Part shown: positions 1 to 13,131 of the stretch, in pieces | Layout: every line of letters begins with the position of its first letter | How positions within the stretch are numbered: the first letter of the stretch is position 1 | Origin: Ichthyophthirius multifiliis | Taxonomy: Eukaryota > Ciliophora > Oligohymenophorea > Hymenostomatida | Length of the DNA stretch: 64,000 nucleotides | Assembly (NCBI RefSeq): GCF_000220395.1 | Contig: NW_004086123.1 | Coordinates: 1 to 64,000, forward strand | Reading direction: 5' to 3' | Position numbers and translations under genes: made by a program | Notes under the pieces: model-generated | The model's database searches: none | What the model was told of the DNA's origin: nothing | The model's input: only the letters and a program-made list of their open reading frames with translations

Positions 1-34
1 TGTATATGTACATGTGTATGTATATGTACATGTG

Positions 35-82
<48 letters not shown>
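1..82. repeat. TGTATA-type satellite at window edge
   Basis: The window opens with a hexamer tract of TGTATA. Two copies of a variant with TACATG inside it precede a pure run. It does not match the G-rich telomere repeats of ciliates, so it is an internal simple repeat rather than a chromosome end. Confidence 0.8.
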
Positions 83-85
<3 letters not shown>

Positions 86-1007
86 ATATATCTATATTAT
101 ATATTTTATTTATTTTAAATTATATTATAAATTTCTTTATTATTTATTTCTATTATATTAATTTTTAAATTATATATATATAATTTTATTTTATAAATTA
201 TTAAATATAAGATTATTTATTTATTTATTTTTTAAATATTAATTATTAAATATTTCAAAATATTTTTTATATTATTTTATATTTTATATTTTTTATATTT
301 AATAATATTTAAATTATCAATTTAGATATTATGAATCTTTTTATAATTCATTTTAATATTTAATAATTTTTTAAATTATATTTATATTTACTTGTTTGTA
401 ATTATTTAATTTTTGTCTGATATTAATCTTTTTAAATTTACTTTATATACATATCTTATTAATTAATAATTTATTGAAATTTATTTTAATTATTAAGATT
501 ATTTTTTAAAACAAAAATTTATTTATATCTTCTTACAAAAAAAATATATTTTATCTGATGTTTTTTACTACATATTTATATGAATAATCGTTCTTTAAGT
601 TTATTTTTAAAATATTTATTAAATTAATTTTTAAAAAATTAATCTTTATAATTAACATTTTTTATTTAAAATAAAAATAATTTCATATGTATAATCTGAT
701 CTTTAAATTTATATTTAAAAAAATTAAATGTATTTTATTTAAAAAATATTTGATTATTAATATAATTTTTATAAATATCTAATAAATATATTTCTTTATT
801 ATTTAAAAAATTAAAGACATATTTTAATTTTATTTTTTAATAATTATATTTTTTTATATTTTATATTTCAAATATTAAATATAAATTATTTACATATTTT
901 AGTTAAGAAATATTTATTAATATATAGAAAATATATTTATGTTATTATAATAAAATAAACTTTTTTTGTTTTTTATATAAAATATATAAAATTATTTGAA
1001 TAAATAA

Positions 1008-1039
<32 letters not shown>

Positions 1040-1123
1040 CTATATTATTCAAATATTATTTTAAATAAATAAATAATTTTTATATAAAATTTATAAATAA
1101 GTATTTAATATATAAAAAATAAA
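83..1123. other. AT-rich intergenic DNA
   Basis: Almost pure A/T with short homopolymers and a TA-dinucleotide run near 1013-1038. No stretch shows codon structure on either strand in the ciliate code. It lies downstream of the minus-strand WRAP73 gene. Confidence 0.6.
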
Positions 1124-3141
1124 TCATTAATTAAAATTATCTTAATCTTCTTCTACTAAACTAGGAGGGTAGGCAATAATAATATCTTTTTTATCTTATA
1201 AGACCATGCAATTGTTATCATTACTCCATTAAATTTTATTAGCTTAAAATTATTTTTTATCTAATAATAAAATGCTATAAAATATAATAAAATTTTTATT
1301 ACCACATGGAATTTCACAAACACTTGAACCATCAGGATTCCAAAAATATACTTTATTATTTCCAGTTATTATAATTAAATTATTAGATTTCTTGCTCCAT
1401 ACAATTTCTTTAATTAAATTTGCAAATATAATTATATATCTTAATTCTAATAAACTTATTTCCCATATAAAAACTGCGTTTGGAATACTTGCTTATATTT
1501 TTTTAATTAATAAACATAATATCCTTATTTCATTTTTTTTTAATCATACCACATTTCGAACATAAATAATAAGAATCATGGCTAAATTATAAGTATTGTA
1601 TATATTATTATTATACAAATTTATCATTTGGAATCGGTTGAGTTTTCTGTTATATTTTAAAACTATTATCAACCATAATAACTTTTTATTTGTTTAAAAA
1701 ATAAAATATTAATGATTTTCATAATTTTTACATTATGAATTTTATTTAGGAACGGATGTTATTATGTTTTCTTGTTTTACTAAAATTTCTTCTTTATATA
1801 TTAGCTTTAATTTATATAAATTAAGTTGAATTTTTTTAATAAAAAATACTGCATTTGGATAATATTGAAAATTTTATTTATGTTCAAAATCAATTATAGT
1901 TTTCCAAGTTAATGTATTAATTAATTTTATCTTCATATTTTTATAAATTTAAAATTAAGAATATAAAAGCTTATTACTTTTTCATCATATCCTCCTATTG
2001 CCACATAACCGGGATTATTTGCTAAATCAATTAAAGATATTCCTAAAATTTAATCTTATATTTAAATACGAGAAATTAATCCCTTAGAAGGGTGATAAAT
2101 CAAAAGCTTATACTATAAAATTTTATGTGAAAAAAATTAATAAAAAAATAATACATATAAGTCAACTATCCCAAACTAATATATATTTATTATCTTTACT
2201 CCAAGTTAAATCTTATAAATCAAAAGTATCCACAAATAAATGCTTTAAATATATATTACTATTTTTTAATAAAAAAAAAATTATAATAATATATGATTTA
2301 CATTTTGAAGCTTCCAATGAAATGTATAATATATACCAATACAATCTTTTGTTTCTCTTCTTTCGGCTAAGGCTAAAAACTTTCCATCTTTAGTAAAACT
2401 TAAACCTTTTTTATATTTTTTATTTTATTTTAATAAGAAATATTGTAAAATAAACCTTTATCATAATACTTCGGATTTAAAATCGTATATTATTTTTTCT
2501 CAGTTAAATCATATATAGTAGCTTTTATCTTTATTTAACAAAAATTTCATTATAAATTAAAAATATATTCATATTTTTACTTAGTTTTCAGAAAAAACTA
2601 TTATATTTCTTGAATCTTAACACCATATAGCATGCTAAATGCCAAGAGAAGGCTCTTATATTTTACAACCCCATTCAGAATCATAAATGTTATATATTTC
2701 GATTTATGCTGTAGTAGAAAGAATAATTAATATTAATTGACTATCATAAGAAAACGAAATTTGGGTTATTTAATCTTAAAATTAATATACTTTTGTGTTA
2801 GTCAATTCTTTTGTGTCTTTTAACTTATTAAAAAATAATAATTATTTTAGGAATATTTTGATAGATTTTGATAGAGTTTTTTCAAAAAATCATAAATATA
2901 TAAAATAATATTATATTTTTCCAAATAATTAAAATAAATATAATGAATTTCATTATATTTTTTTATTCCAATTATTTAAAAATAAGTTAAAATTTTATAT
3001 TTAGATTGCTTAAAAATAATAATCTTTTTTTTTTGTTTAAAGTTTTACCAAAATTTTTGTTCCATTAGAAATCGCTATAAAATTAGAATCTGGAGAAAAA
3101 ACGACATGTGTAATTCCTGTTATTATGCTTGAAAAATTCAT
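1124..3141 (-). CDS. WRAP73: WRAP73 (WDR8) WD40-repeat protein
   Basis: Homologue of WRAP73/WDR8, a WD40 beta-propeller of centrosomes and basal bodies that works with SSX2IP-type partners in microtubule anchoring and cilium formation. The first exon (3141 to 3049, 31 codons) starts MNFSSIITG and has the propeller blade FSPDSNFIA, as WRAP73 starts MNFSE...FSPDG. A later stretch (2730-2600) has SEWGCKIQEPS, the counterpart of the WRAP73-specific blade PEWHCKIDEGSAG. Near the C-terminus (about 1420-1290) VWSKKSNNLII followed by VYFWNPDGSSVCEIP matches the last blades of the family. The first intron opens with GTAAAAC at 3048. The stop TGA is at 1126-1124 after SLVEEDQDNFNQ. TAA and TAG codons occur throughout in Gln positions. 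Inner exon edges were not all resolved. The WD40 class is certain and the WRAP73 assignment strong. Confidence 0.82.
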
Positions 3142-3441
3142 TTTCAATATAAATTTAAATTTTGAAATTTAATTTCTTTTTTTTTGTTTTATTTATAAAA
3201 CAAATTCTAATTTTAGAATTTTTAATATTAATTAGAAAATATATACTATTTTTTTTTTTGAATTTACTTAAATTAAGTAAAATATTTGTTTTATTAAAAA
3301 TTATATATAATAGTATTTTTATTTATTTAAATATTTTTTATAAAGGAAAAAAGAAGTAATAAAATTACATTAAAACAAAACTAAAAACCAAAAAAAAAAA
3401 ACTTTAAAAATTTTTATATTTATAAAAAATTACAAATATTT
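3142..3441. other. Intergenic spacer
   Basis: 300 bases of A/T-rich DNA between the start of WRAP73 and the stop of the pseudokinase/Kelch gene. Nothing recognisable; it must hold the WRAP73 promoter. Confidence 0.6.
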
Positions 3442-5278
3442 TCAACTAAAATAATCTCCATTAAAATAAAAGCTTTCATTAGATTGATTTTCATTATAAG
3501 AAACTTAATCATGTTCAATTTTTTCTTTTCCTATAATCCCACAAGGTTATTTTTCAATTCTTACATTTATATAATTATCAAAGATAACTTTTACAAGATT
3601 CTTAGTTAACTCATCAAAGAAATACATAGTATCCTTGATAAAAATCATACTTAATTCATCTTAGAAAGCTTAATAATATTCTAAACCTTTATATTCATTA
3701 AATACATCTTAATCTTTAATTTAATCTTTTAATAGTTTATCCCTTTCATCATCAATAATGAATTTTAGATTTATTCCTCCTTTTTCAAGTTCAAAAAATC
3801 TTATAATGATTTTATCAGAAGATCTTTAAACAGTAAGAAAAATATTAAACCCAATTTAATCCACCACAGGTTTAATAAACCTATTATTTACAAAGGGACT
3901 TTTTATAGATAAGTCTACATTCAAGCTCCATTCATCATATTCTACATTATAAATAATAACATTTAATTCTTTTCTTCTTAATTCGACATCATCCGATATA
4001 CCTCCTAATAGATAAATGCTTTGACCATTCTAGGATTAAAGAGCAGTAGAGTTTACAATTCCAATAGGAATATCAGCTAATTGTTCCCAATCATTTTCTT
4101 TTATTGAATATCTAAAAGCTTTCTTATTAATATGTTTCGAACCATCAAACTAAATTTCATATCCCCCAATACAATAAACCCAACCGTTTAGCCACAACAA
4201 AGTAGGGGATAAACACGCAAAAGGAATATCTTTTAATTTTCTCAATCTAGATGTAGATTAATTTACATATGTAAATTCCAAAGAATAAAATGTTTAATAT
4301 TTAAACTCTTCTTTTTAAGCTCCAGAAATATACATAGTAGTTTCTCCATCAAAAGCAAACATATTATATTTAGAGAATTTATAAGGAATATGATTTTATT
4401 AAATAACTTCAGTTTTACAAAAACCAATATCATCATAAAAATTTGTAATTATATAATTCGAATTGTATCCAATCCAAAATATTCTCTTGTTTAGCGAAAT
4501 AAGTCCATTCTTTAAATCTTTTAATTCTTTTACTTATAATGATTAATAAACTTCCTTTATCTAAATACTTAACTAATCTACATCTATTTATTCCTATTAA
4601 TGTTATGCACTAATCAAACAATTATTCAAAAATTAAAAAAGACCCGGATATTCATCCAGTTTATTCCTATTTAATTATAAAATATCATTAGTAAGTGCAA
4701 AATCGCTATTTTCATCAAAATTTAATGTTGCGGTTTGATATATTAATGTGCAAGCATCGTAAAGATCATTTTAGAATTCACTTCTATTTTCCAAATACCA
4801 GCCTGCAATTTTTATTTCATCTCGATTTGTGTAATAGACAAATTTAGGTACGATATTTCCGTGTAATATACTTATGTCTTGAAGACATAAAATTGTCTTG
4901 AATACTGCTTTTAAAATATAAGCTATATGTTTTGATTTAAATGGCTTTTGTTAATTCTAGCGTTGTAATATTTCGTCCATTAAACTCATTTTACAATATT
5001 CTTCTATTAATACAACATAGTACTACACTGATGAAGTTGAAATTTCTTCTTATTCTAAATAACATTATTTAATTCCTATTAAATGCTTTGTTTATATAGT
5101 TTATTCTAGTAAAATTACAAAGTTTTAAAAATCACTTAATGATTAGATTTTAATTTTCCGCATTGAATATATATTGTCTTATATTAGAATTTAAAAAAGT
5201 GAATATTATTTTGTTTAAGAAATTAATCTTATTATTTAAATTTCTTATTATAGTTATTGTTATTGTTATTATTATTGC

Positions 5279-5327
<49 letters not shown>

Positions 5328-6495
5328 TTTGTTATTGCTATTATGGTTATTGTTATTTTTATTATTGTTATTTTTATTCCTTTTTTATTTTTTATTGTTA
5401 TTGTTATTGTTATTGTTATTGTTATTGTTATTGTTATTGTTATTGTTATTGTTATTGTTATTGTTATTGTTATTGTTATTGTTATTGTTATTGTTATTGT
5501 TATTGTTATTGTTATTGTTATTGTTATTGTTATTGTTATTGTTATTGTTATTGTTATTGTTATTGTTATTGTTATTGTTATTGTTATTGTTATTGTTATT
5601 GTTATTATTATTGTTGTTTTTCTTATTATTTATATTATTATAATTTTTATATATTTATACTTTTAGATGTATTTTTTTTTTAAATATTTTATTCTTTTAT
5701 ATCTTTTGTATCTTTTTAGCTTTTATTTATTTAAGATTATTATTCATAAAGTATGTTTTTTTGATTTTTAATATTATTAGTTTTTATTTTTTATTAATAA
5801 GTTACAATATCTTGTATATCTTTAGGAATTCTTTATAATAAATCTTCAAAGAAATGTAAAGATTTACATTTTCTTAATACCATAGTTCCTTATTATGGAA
5901 AAAGTTCATAAGAACATAGAACAGTTTCTATTTCCTTTCTTCCTAAAATATGTAACAATCCTTACTAAAAAGTGACATTTGAACCAAAGTTATATTAATT
6001 GTAGAATTTTATTTCAAAAGGTTAGTTTAAAATTTTATATGTATATTAATATTAGCGGGGATGATTAGTATTATTTAATTTATAATTTTATAATTATTTT
6101 AAAGAACTAAATGAATAAAAGCATTTATAATTAAAATCTAATGTATAAATGTTTTTTGAAGCATGCATTAAAAAAACCCCATGTTATATTTCCGTACAAT
6201 AATTTACTTATTATATTTACATTGTTAAGTTTATAAAACTTTCATATATTTCTTCTGTAGAACATGCAAAACGCAAGTTACCTTCTTTAAAATCTCCATT
6301 TTATAAAGATGTGTCAAAATAAGAATATCTTATTCCTTTTTCGAATATATTATTCGAATCATTTATACAATATATAAATTTATTATGAGGATCGTAAAAA
6401 TGAAAGGCATTTCTTCTCCATAAATAATTTCTAGGACCTTCATATACTTTATTTAATTAGTAAAAATAAATAAATATATATATATATATGTAATA

Positions 6496-6532
<37 letters not shown>

Positions 6533-8415
6533 ATTAGTTTGTTATATTTTTATATCTTTACTTTATATTTCTTCTTTCCAATCATTAGCATTAGCATTTT
6601 ATTATGTATATAAATTATTAATAATAAATGAATTATAATAAATATCGTTCGTTTCTTCATCAATGTTTATTCTATTGTTGAATATATAAACTTAAAAAAA
6701 GTAATCACTATTTGTAACACAAATGATTTAAGCATCTTATATTTCCATATTTTTTATTGATTTATAAAAAATTACTTCTGATTTTTAATTTATAATATGT
6801 CTTTATTTAGAAGTAGTATTTAGCATAACTTTTACAACTTTATTAGAATTAGGTGTAGCTAAAAAATAAAACGAATTATCAAAATTGCAAAAATTGATTT
6901 AACTTTTAAGGTTGTATTTAGCTTTTTTTCTAAATATTTTAATTAATTTGAATGTTTTACTTTCAAACTCATAAAAATGAATTTAATTTTTCCTTTTAAA
7001 AAATACATGATTATTATCATTTTTTAACATTCTTGTCCCATGATACGACAAAAAAGCTGATAAAGAATCATGTCTAAATGCTGTTTAAGGCCCTTTTTCC
7101 ATAACTCCATTAAGAGTCGTGCGTATTTATTCAATAGGTTTGCTACTTTTGACATCTGGTGAATAAATTTATTTAATAGTTTCCAAAATAATTTACGGAA
7201 GGTTCATATAATTTAGTTTTTATTCGATTTCGTCTTATGAAAAATAAAAGAAGTTTTAGAAAGAAATCTATTCTTATTTAGCCTTCATATTGTTTATTGC
7301 ACAGAAAAAATATATCATCAAATGACCAATACAAAGACAATCATATAGAAAAAAATCATAGTCCGATTTAACTTATTCATATAAAAAATGCATTTCAGAT
7401 TCGTTCCATATAAAATCAGGATTGTCTAAAAAAATCTAAATCTCATTATGGTGCAGAGTCAATATTTGAACATTTTCTGGTCTTAAATTTCTATAAGAGA
7501 ATCCTCTTGTATGCATTTTTTATATGATTTTGGCTATTTCATTCATTATATATAGTATTTTACCATAAAGTTTTATCGGGTCATCTATTAAGGCATATTT
7601 TTGTATTAATTCCGTTAATTAAATTCCCTACTCAGTAAAAGCGCGGTCTACATAGTATATTTCATTCTTTTTTATTCATAATTATTATCATTTTCTAAGT
7701 TTTCTTAAGGATCTTCCAAAAGAACATTTCCGATTTTGTAATTTTCATTATTTACATTAATGAAGGAAAAATTTAACAAGTTTTAAATTTACAAACGCTT
7801 TAATTATAGTAAATATGATAAAAAGGCTGACATTTTTGTAAAGTCTTCAAAATAACGTCTTTTGAATAAATATACATATACTTAACTTTTTATTTCTGCT
7901 TTACAAACTACTTTATGTGCCCAATAATTATAGGTAACATATTAAATCACGGCATCTTTATTACGGTTTATTGTAATTTCATTTGATTATTGCAATATAG
8001 ATAAATTATTATTGTTTTTTTCTAAGCTTTCCTCATAGCTTTGTTGTTCTTCATCTTCTTGTTCATTTTAATGTGCAATTTCTTGGCATTTTTAAATGAA
8101 TTATACCATTTGTTTTGAACGAAATTCATCATCATTTAATAAACAATTCGGAAATTATTCTTCATATGATAAAATAAAATTCTTAAATAATGGTCTGAAT
8201 AGTTTTTATAATTTTTATTTAGATTGTTAAGTGTTGTTTTTTGCTATAAATTTTTCATATTAATCTAATTTTAATGATATTTATAAATATGTTCCTAAAT
8301 AAAATTAATCATCACTTTAATTTTATTTATTATCTTTTTATAAAATCAATTTTCGCCTTTTTACTATGCTTTTGTCTTTTATTTATTATTCATTCATTGA
8401 AGCACATCCTCCCAT
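3442..8415 (-). CDS. Tandem pseudokinase/Kelch protein with poly-Gln linker and N-terminal acylation signal
   Basis: One continuous reading of about 1,619 residues. It starts at 8415 with MGGCASMN, a textbook N-myristoylation signal (Gly2, Ser6) with Cys4 for palmitoylation. Unit 1 (about 8000-6000): protein-kinase-like fold with MHTRGFSYRNLRPENV where HRDLKPEN should be and NPDF where DFG should be, then a beta-rich, probably Kelch-like propeller. A 115-base intron lies at 6561-6447. Next comes a Gln-rich linker (5640-5240). Unit 2 starts at once in the same frame: kinase-like fold with LHGNIVPKF in the catalytic loop and IAGW instead of DFG, then clear Kelch blades (VYCIGGYE, IYLLGGIS). Stop TGA at 3444-3442. 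Both kinase domains lack the catalytic Asp and DFG Asp, so they are probably scaffolds. One frame break at the 6-base T-run 7668-7673 is cured by one added base. What could be wrong: two genes could have been merged, but no TGA separates the units and the frame is open across the linker. Confidence 0.78.
5240..5616 (-). repeat. (TTATTG)n microsatellite coding poly-Gln
   Basis: A pure TTATTG hexamer array covers about 5391-5608 (about 36 copies), flanked by TTA trinucleotide runs at about 5281-5330. On the minus strand it reads CAA TAA CAA TAA, i.e. Gln only when TAA means Gln, giving about 75 uninterrupted Gln plus further Gln blocks. Because the unit is six bases, copy-number change never breaks the frame. 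The plus-strand readings (Ile-Val or poly-Leu) are shadows. Confidence 0.9.
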
Positions 8416-9360
8416 TTATTTATAATAATTAAATAGATTTATATATATAAATTATTACTATTGTAATTATTTAATTTTTTTTTTTAAAAAAAAAATTATA
8501 CTTTTCTTATTATAAAAAATTATTATTAATAATTTTTATAGTATCAAATAGAAGTAGTTTTATTTTTTTATTAATCAACATATAATTTAATAAAAAAAAA
8601 AAATATTTAATTTGTAAAATAAAATATAAGCAAAAGAAATAAATAATTATATTATTAATTAAAAAAATAATATTATAATTGTTAAAAATATAAATATTTT
8701 TAAAAAAATACTAATTATATAAAGAAAAGAAAATAAATATACAAATGTATTTATATATATATAATAATATAAATTTATGTATTATAATAAATATTTAAGT
8801 TATATATAAAAAAATGTATAATTTTTATATTATAAATTATGATTTTTATAATATTTTATATTATATTTATTAAATTTTTATTATATTTAAATATTTTTTT
8901 TATTCTATTTAATAAAAATGTAAATTAATTTGACTTTAAAGTAAAATATTAAATTTTATGTTTATTAATTTTTTTTTGTATATAAACATTAAATATTTGT
9001 TTTATAATATATCTATCAATTCCTTTTTACATTTTTATTAATTTAATAATTTCTATTTTTAAAAAAAAAAAAATTATAATTTTAATTTTTTAATGTTTTA
9101 TATATTATATTCTTAGAAATATTTTTTATGTAGTATTTGTATTTATTTCAATTAAAAACTTAGAAATTACATTTTTTATACATATAATAATAATTATTAG
9201 CTAAAAATAAAATTATAAATAAATTTGTTAATATATTTTTTTTCAAAACTTAAATTATATATTTTTTATTATATAATTAATTAAACTTATACATAATAAA
9301 TACAAAACTTTAACTATATAAAACTATGTTGTATATTAAATTATAAATATTATAATTTTC
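8416..9360. other. Intergenic spacer upstream of the pseudokinase/Kelch gene
   Basis: About 945 bases of homopolymer-rich A/T sequence with no codon structure on either strand. It contains the promoter side of the gene starting at 8415 and the 3' side of the coiled-coil gene. Confidence 0.6.
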
Positions 9361-11498
9361 TCAATTGAAAGCAATTTAGAATTATTTTATAATTTCTTAA
9401 AACAATTTTTTACCTTGAACAATAAGTTAACAAATTCCTCTATCTAATACAAATAACTCAATTAAGAATTGAAATTATTTTTTATTAGTTGCATTGCAAA
9501 CAATTAGTTTTTGAATCATTTCAATAGGGATACATATCTGAAAATTATCCTATTTTAACTCAATTACTTTATTTTCAAAGAATAATTAGAAAGCAAAAAA
9601 TCCACTTTTTATAGCATCATTATAAGTCCTAGAATTAAAATGAAACGGTTTATTAAATTTTTAGCTTTATTATCTGAAAAGTATATTATATCCTATATTT
9701 TTTTTGACTATGCAGTTTTTGAATGACTCTTTTGTATTTATTTGGCTTAAATTTGTTGATACAGTTGTTCCAAATAGAGTATTGGTCGAATTTTTTTTAT
9801 TTGTTATATCATTAAAAACTGTTTCTTGTTATATAGAATAATTTGTTATTTCTTTCACAAATAAAAAGTCATTATCAATTATATATTATATTACATTTTG
9901 ATCATTTAAAGAATCAAAAGTAGTTTCTATTAACTAAAATATTTCTTAGGTTTCTTAATAAATTTATATTTCTGTACATAAAAGTTCACTTTTTGCTTAT
10001 TCTTCAATTATTTTTTCGTTTTTTTTACGAATTTATTCCAGATGGTTTATCTCTTCTTTTATTTTTTACCCTTCTTTTTTTCTATTGTCGTTTTTTTTAT
10101 AATTTTATTCGATTATTTCTTTATCTTAATGCGCTTTTTTTAACTATACTTATATTATTTTTTTTTCTTTTTTTTTTTTCTTACATTATTTTATAAATCA
10201 ATAGTTTCCTTTGAAAATGCATGAGTTTTTAAAATATTAACTCTTAATTAATAAATAAGATTTTACATTTAATTAATTTTTGGTTAAAATACTTTTATTT
10301 TGGAAATTATATTTTTAAATTTTTACTTTTTTATCTTAAGTTAGGCTAAAATCATATTTTAAATTTCTTCTTGCTCTTTTCCGTTATTATATTTTTTAAA
10401 TGAGTGAAAAAACATATCAAAAATAGATTAAAAATTAACGTAGTTTTTTAAAAAGCTCATTAAATCTGGAAACATAAACTGATCTAATTAAAAAATAAGT
10501 GACTAAATTTCTTATTAAATTTAATAAACAAATGAGTTAAATTATTGGTTTAATTATTAAAGTTATTTTTGATGTTTTTAAACGAAAATATAATAAAATT
10601 CGCTTTTGTTTTTATTAGGAGAAAAGCTTTAGGTAAAAATATTTAACTATTACTTTATAATATTTTAATTTTCTATATATCGAAAATTTGCTAATATTTA
10701 TTTTATAATAAGGTTTTGTAATTATTCAATAACTTCTAATACATTTAAATTACAAACTTTTATGTTAAAAAACTAATCGTTTTCTTAAATATAAACTTTT
10801 TATTTCATTAAATTATAATCGAATAATATTAATATTAAATCATAAATTTATTTTCCTCCCATTATCAATTATAATTTTATATGATCTTCTATGATTTAAG
10901 CATCTTTTTATTCCTATAAAATTTTAAACAAAATATTTTTTTTTTTTTTTTAATTAAAACTATAATTTTAATATTTTATAAATTACATATATATCAACTT
11001 CAATTTATTACACCAATTGTAAAAAGTCTTATTTTTATTAATTGAATTATTCTTTCAAATATTAAGTTAATTAATTTATATTATTTAATTATCTTTGTTT
11101 GATTTCGATTTCAACATTATACCTTATTATTTATACTTCATTCAAATCATTTAAATTTATTATTTTTTATTATAGAAAATCAATATTTTAAACAATCTCT
11201 TATTAACGCATTTTTCTTGAAAACAAATCCTCGTCTAGCATATTTTTTTTTCTTTTAAATTCATTAATATCTCTCCTTTTTACAGTAAAGGTAGGATATG
11301 ACAAACATTTGCTAATAATATTTATTGTGCTTATTAACGTAAATTTAATTTTCGAATTTAAATTGATTATCTTAAATTAAATTTTTGTTAAAAAAATATC
11401 TTATTTTATTAAATATTAAAATTATTTTATTTATTTTAAGAAATTGAATGTTATAATCTTGTTTAAGATTTTGAAAAATGTTTTTATTTAAATTCCAT
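9361..11498 (-). CDS. Coiled-coil protein of unknown family
   Basis: Long, Gln- and Lys-rich, mostly helical protein of about 700 residues, not recognised. The candidate start is ATG at 11498 (MEFKQKHFSK); the stop is TGA at 9363-9361 after FQEIIKQFQIAFN. The middle has heptad-like stretches such as EINHLEQIRKKNEKIIEEQ. The last 100 residues look more globular (SGFFAFQLFFENKVIEL, LIELFVLDRGICQLIVQG). Two frame breaks occur, at a 9-base run (11243-11251) and at the paired runs 10158-10166 and 10168-10179. Each is repaired by one extra A on the coding strand, and the reading on both sides is equally protein-like. A stretch near 10945-10880 may be a 72-base intron (GTAATTTATAAA to TTTTATAG) or coding. 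Confidence 0.6.
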
Positions 11499-11628
11499 TT
11501 AAATATATATAATTAATTTTAATATTTTGTATAATATATAAATATTATATATTATATATTAATTAAAAAATATTCATTATTTTTAATTAAAAAATAATAA
11601 TAAATATATTATTAAAAAATATATAAAT

Positions 11629-11669
<41 letters not shown>

Positions 11670-13131
11670 TTATATAAAAAATAATAATAAATCAATTTAA
11701 ATAACATTTATAAATTTTATTTATAATTACAAATATTAATAATATAAATTATTAGGTAAATTCAATGCAATCATATGAAAAAATAATAATAAATGAAATA
11801 AAAATTTATAATATTTTATTTACAATTTAAAAGTATTAATAAAATGATTAATTAAATAAAATAAATTATATTGTAAATATATTAAAAATATAATAAATAA
11901 ATATATATTTATAAAAAATGTTTATTTTTGTGTTTTATATATAATAACAAATTTATATAATTAAATTTAAAAATAAATTATATCTATTTTCAAAATATAT
12001 AAAATAAGTAAAATATAATATTTTTTTCAATTCAATATTATTTTTGTTTCTTTTTTTAATTTTAATAAATAATTCTATAATTAAATTTAATATATTTTTT
12101 TCTTAATTTTATTTTAAAAAAAATATATAACTTAATATTAATTAATATAAAAATAAAAACTAAAATATATATATATATAAATATATATATTTTTTAAGAT
12201 CTTATCAAATTAATTGTCATTATAATTTGTAATAGTTCTTATTCTGTTTAAAATCAAGATATTAAATAAGTATTTGCGAAAATAAAAAATAAATATAATG
12301 TCTATTATATAAAAATATTAAAGAAATGCATTTAAATCCTATTTAATTAATTATTGAATTTTAATTAAAGGAATTTTAGATTTGCCTCATTATTTTTGTT
12401 ACTATTTTTATATTTTTATTGTATCTTTTTAATTACCTAATAAAAAAAAACACTAAAAATATATTATCCTATTTTTCTCACTTTTTTCTTTTTTTTGATT
12501 AAGATTTAAAAAAAATACAATATATAATAAATATGAACAATATTTCTTTAAATTATATAAATCTTATATTTTTATTTTGTTAAATTTTTGAAAACGTAAT
12601 TTGTATATTTTTATTCCATTTTATTTTTTCATTTATTATTTTTTAGTTTATTTTTTTGAGGGAAATCATTTTTATTTACATTTTAATAAAAATAATTTAA
12701 TTTTCTTCCAAAAAATTATTTTCTTAGGATAAATATTAATTTTTTCTATTTTTTTTTATTTTTGGCACTTTATTAATTTAAAAAAATATTTTTTATGAAA
12801 TGCTTTTTGTATAAAGTGTCCATGATGAAAAATACAGTAATTTAATTTTCTCTTATGAAAATAATGATATTTTCTAAAGTAATATCGAAAAAAAATAGTT
12901 GAACATATATTTAGATTTTTTTTCTTAAATTTCATTTAATTTAACTTTTTTTATCAGAATTCAAATGAATATATAAATAATCATTGCATATATTAATCCT
13001 TGAATATATAAATATATATTAATAATTATTAACTATATAATTATTTTATCTTATTATCTTATTTTTAAACATATATAAAAACATATATCCAATATATAGT
13101 ATATATATATTTGTTTTTTTCGTTAATTATA
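11499..13131. other. Long intergenic region
   Basis: 1.6 kb of A/T-rich DNA with TA and TATAA repeats (11636-11660, 12165-12190). The only open reading with start and TGA stop is a 57-residue frame at 12390-12217 on the minus strand, with no family resemblance. Nothing else is supported. Confidence 0.5.

Noticed and set aside
1-96. Telomere at the window edge
   Set aside because: The repeat is TGTATA-based, not the C4A2/G4T2 type expected for these ciliates, and gene-free DNA continues beyond it.
5163-5666. Plus-strand frames of repeated Ile-Val or Leu across the TTATTG array
   Set aside because: They are shadows of the repeat. The minus strand reads Gln in frame with conserved domains on both sides.
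12217-12390. 57-residue minus-strand frame MRQIQNSFNQN
   Set aside because: Has ATG and TGA but no family resemblance and a composition like the intergenic flanks; chance frames of this size are common where TGA is rare.
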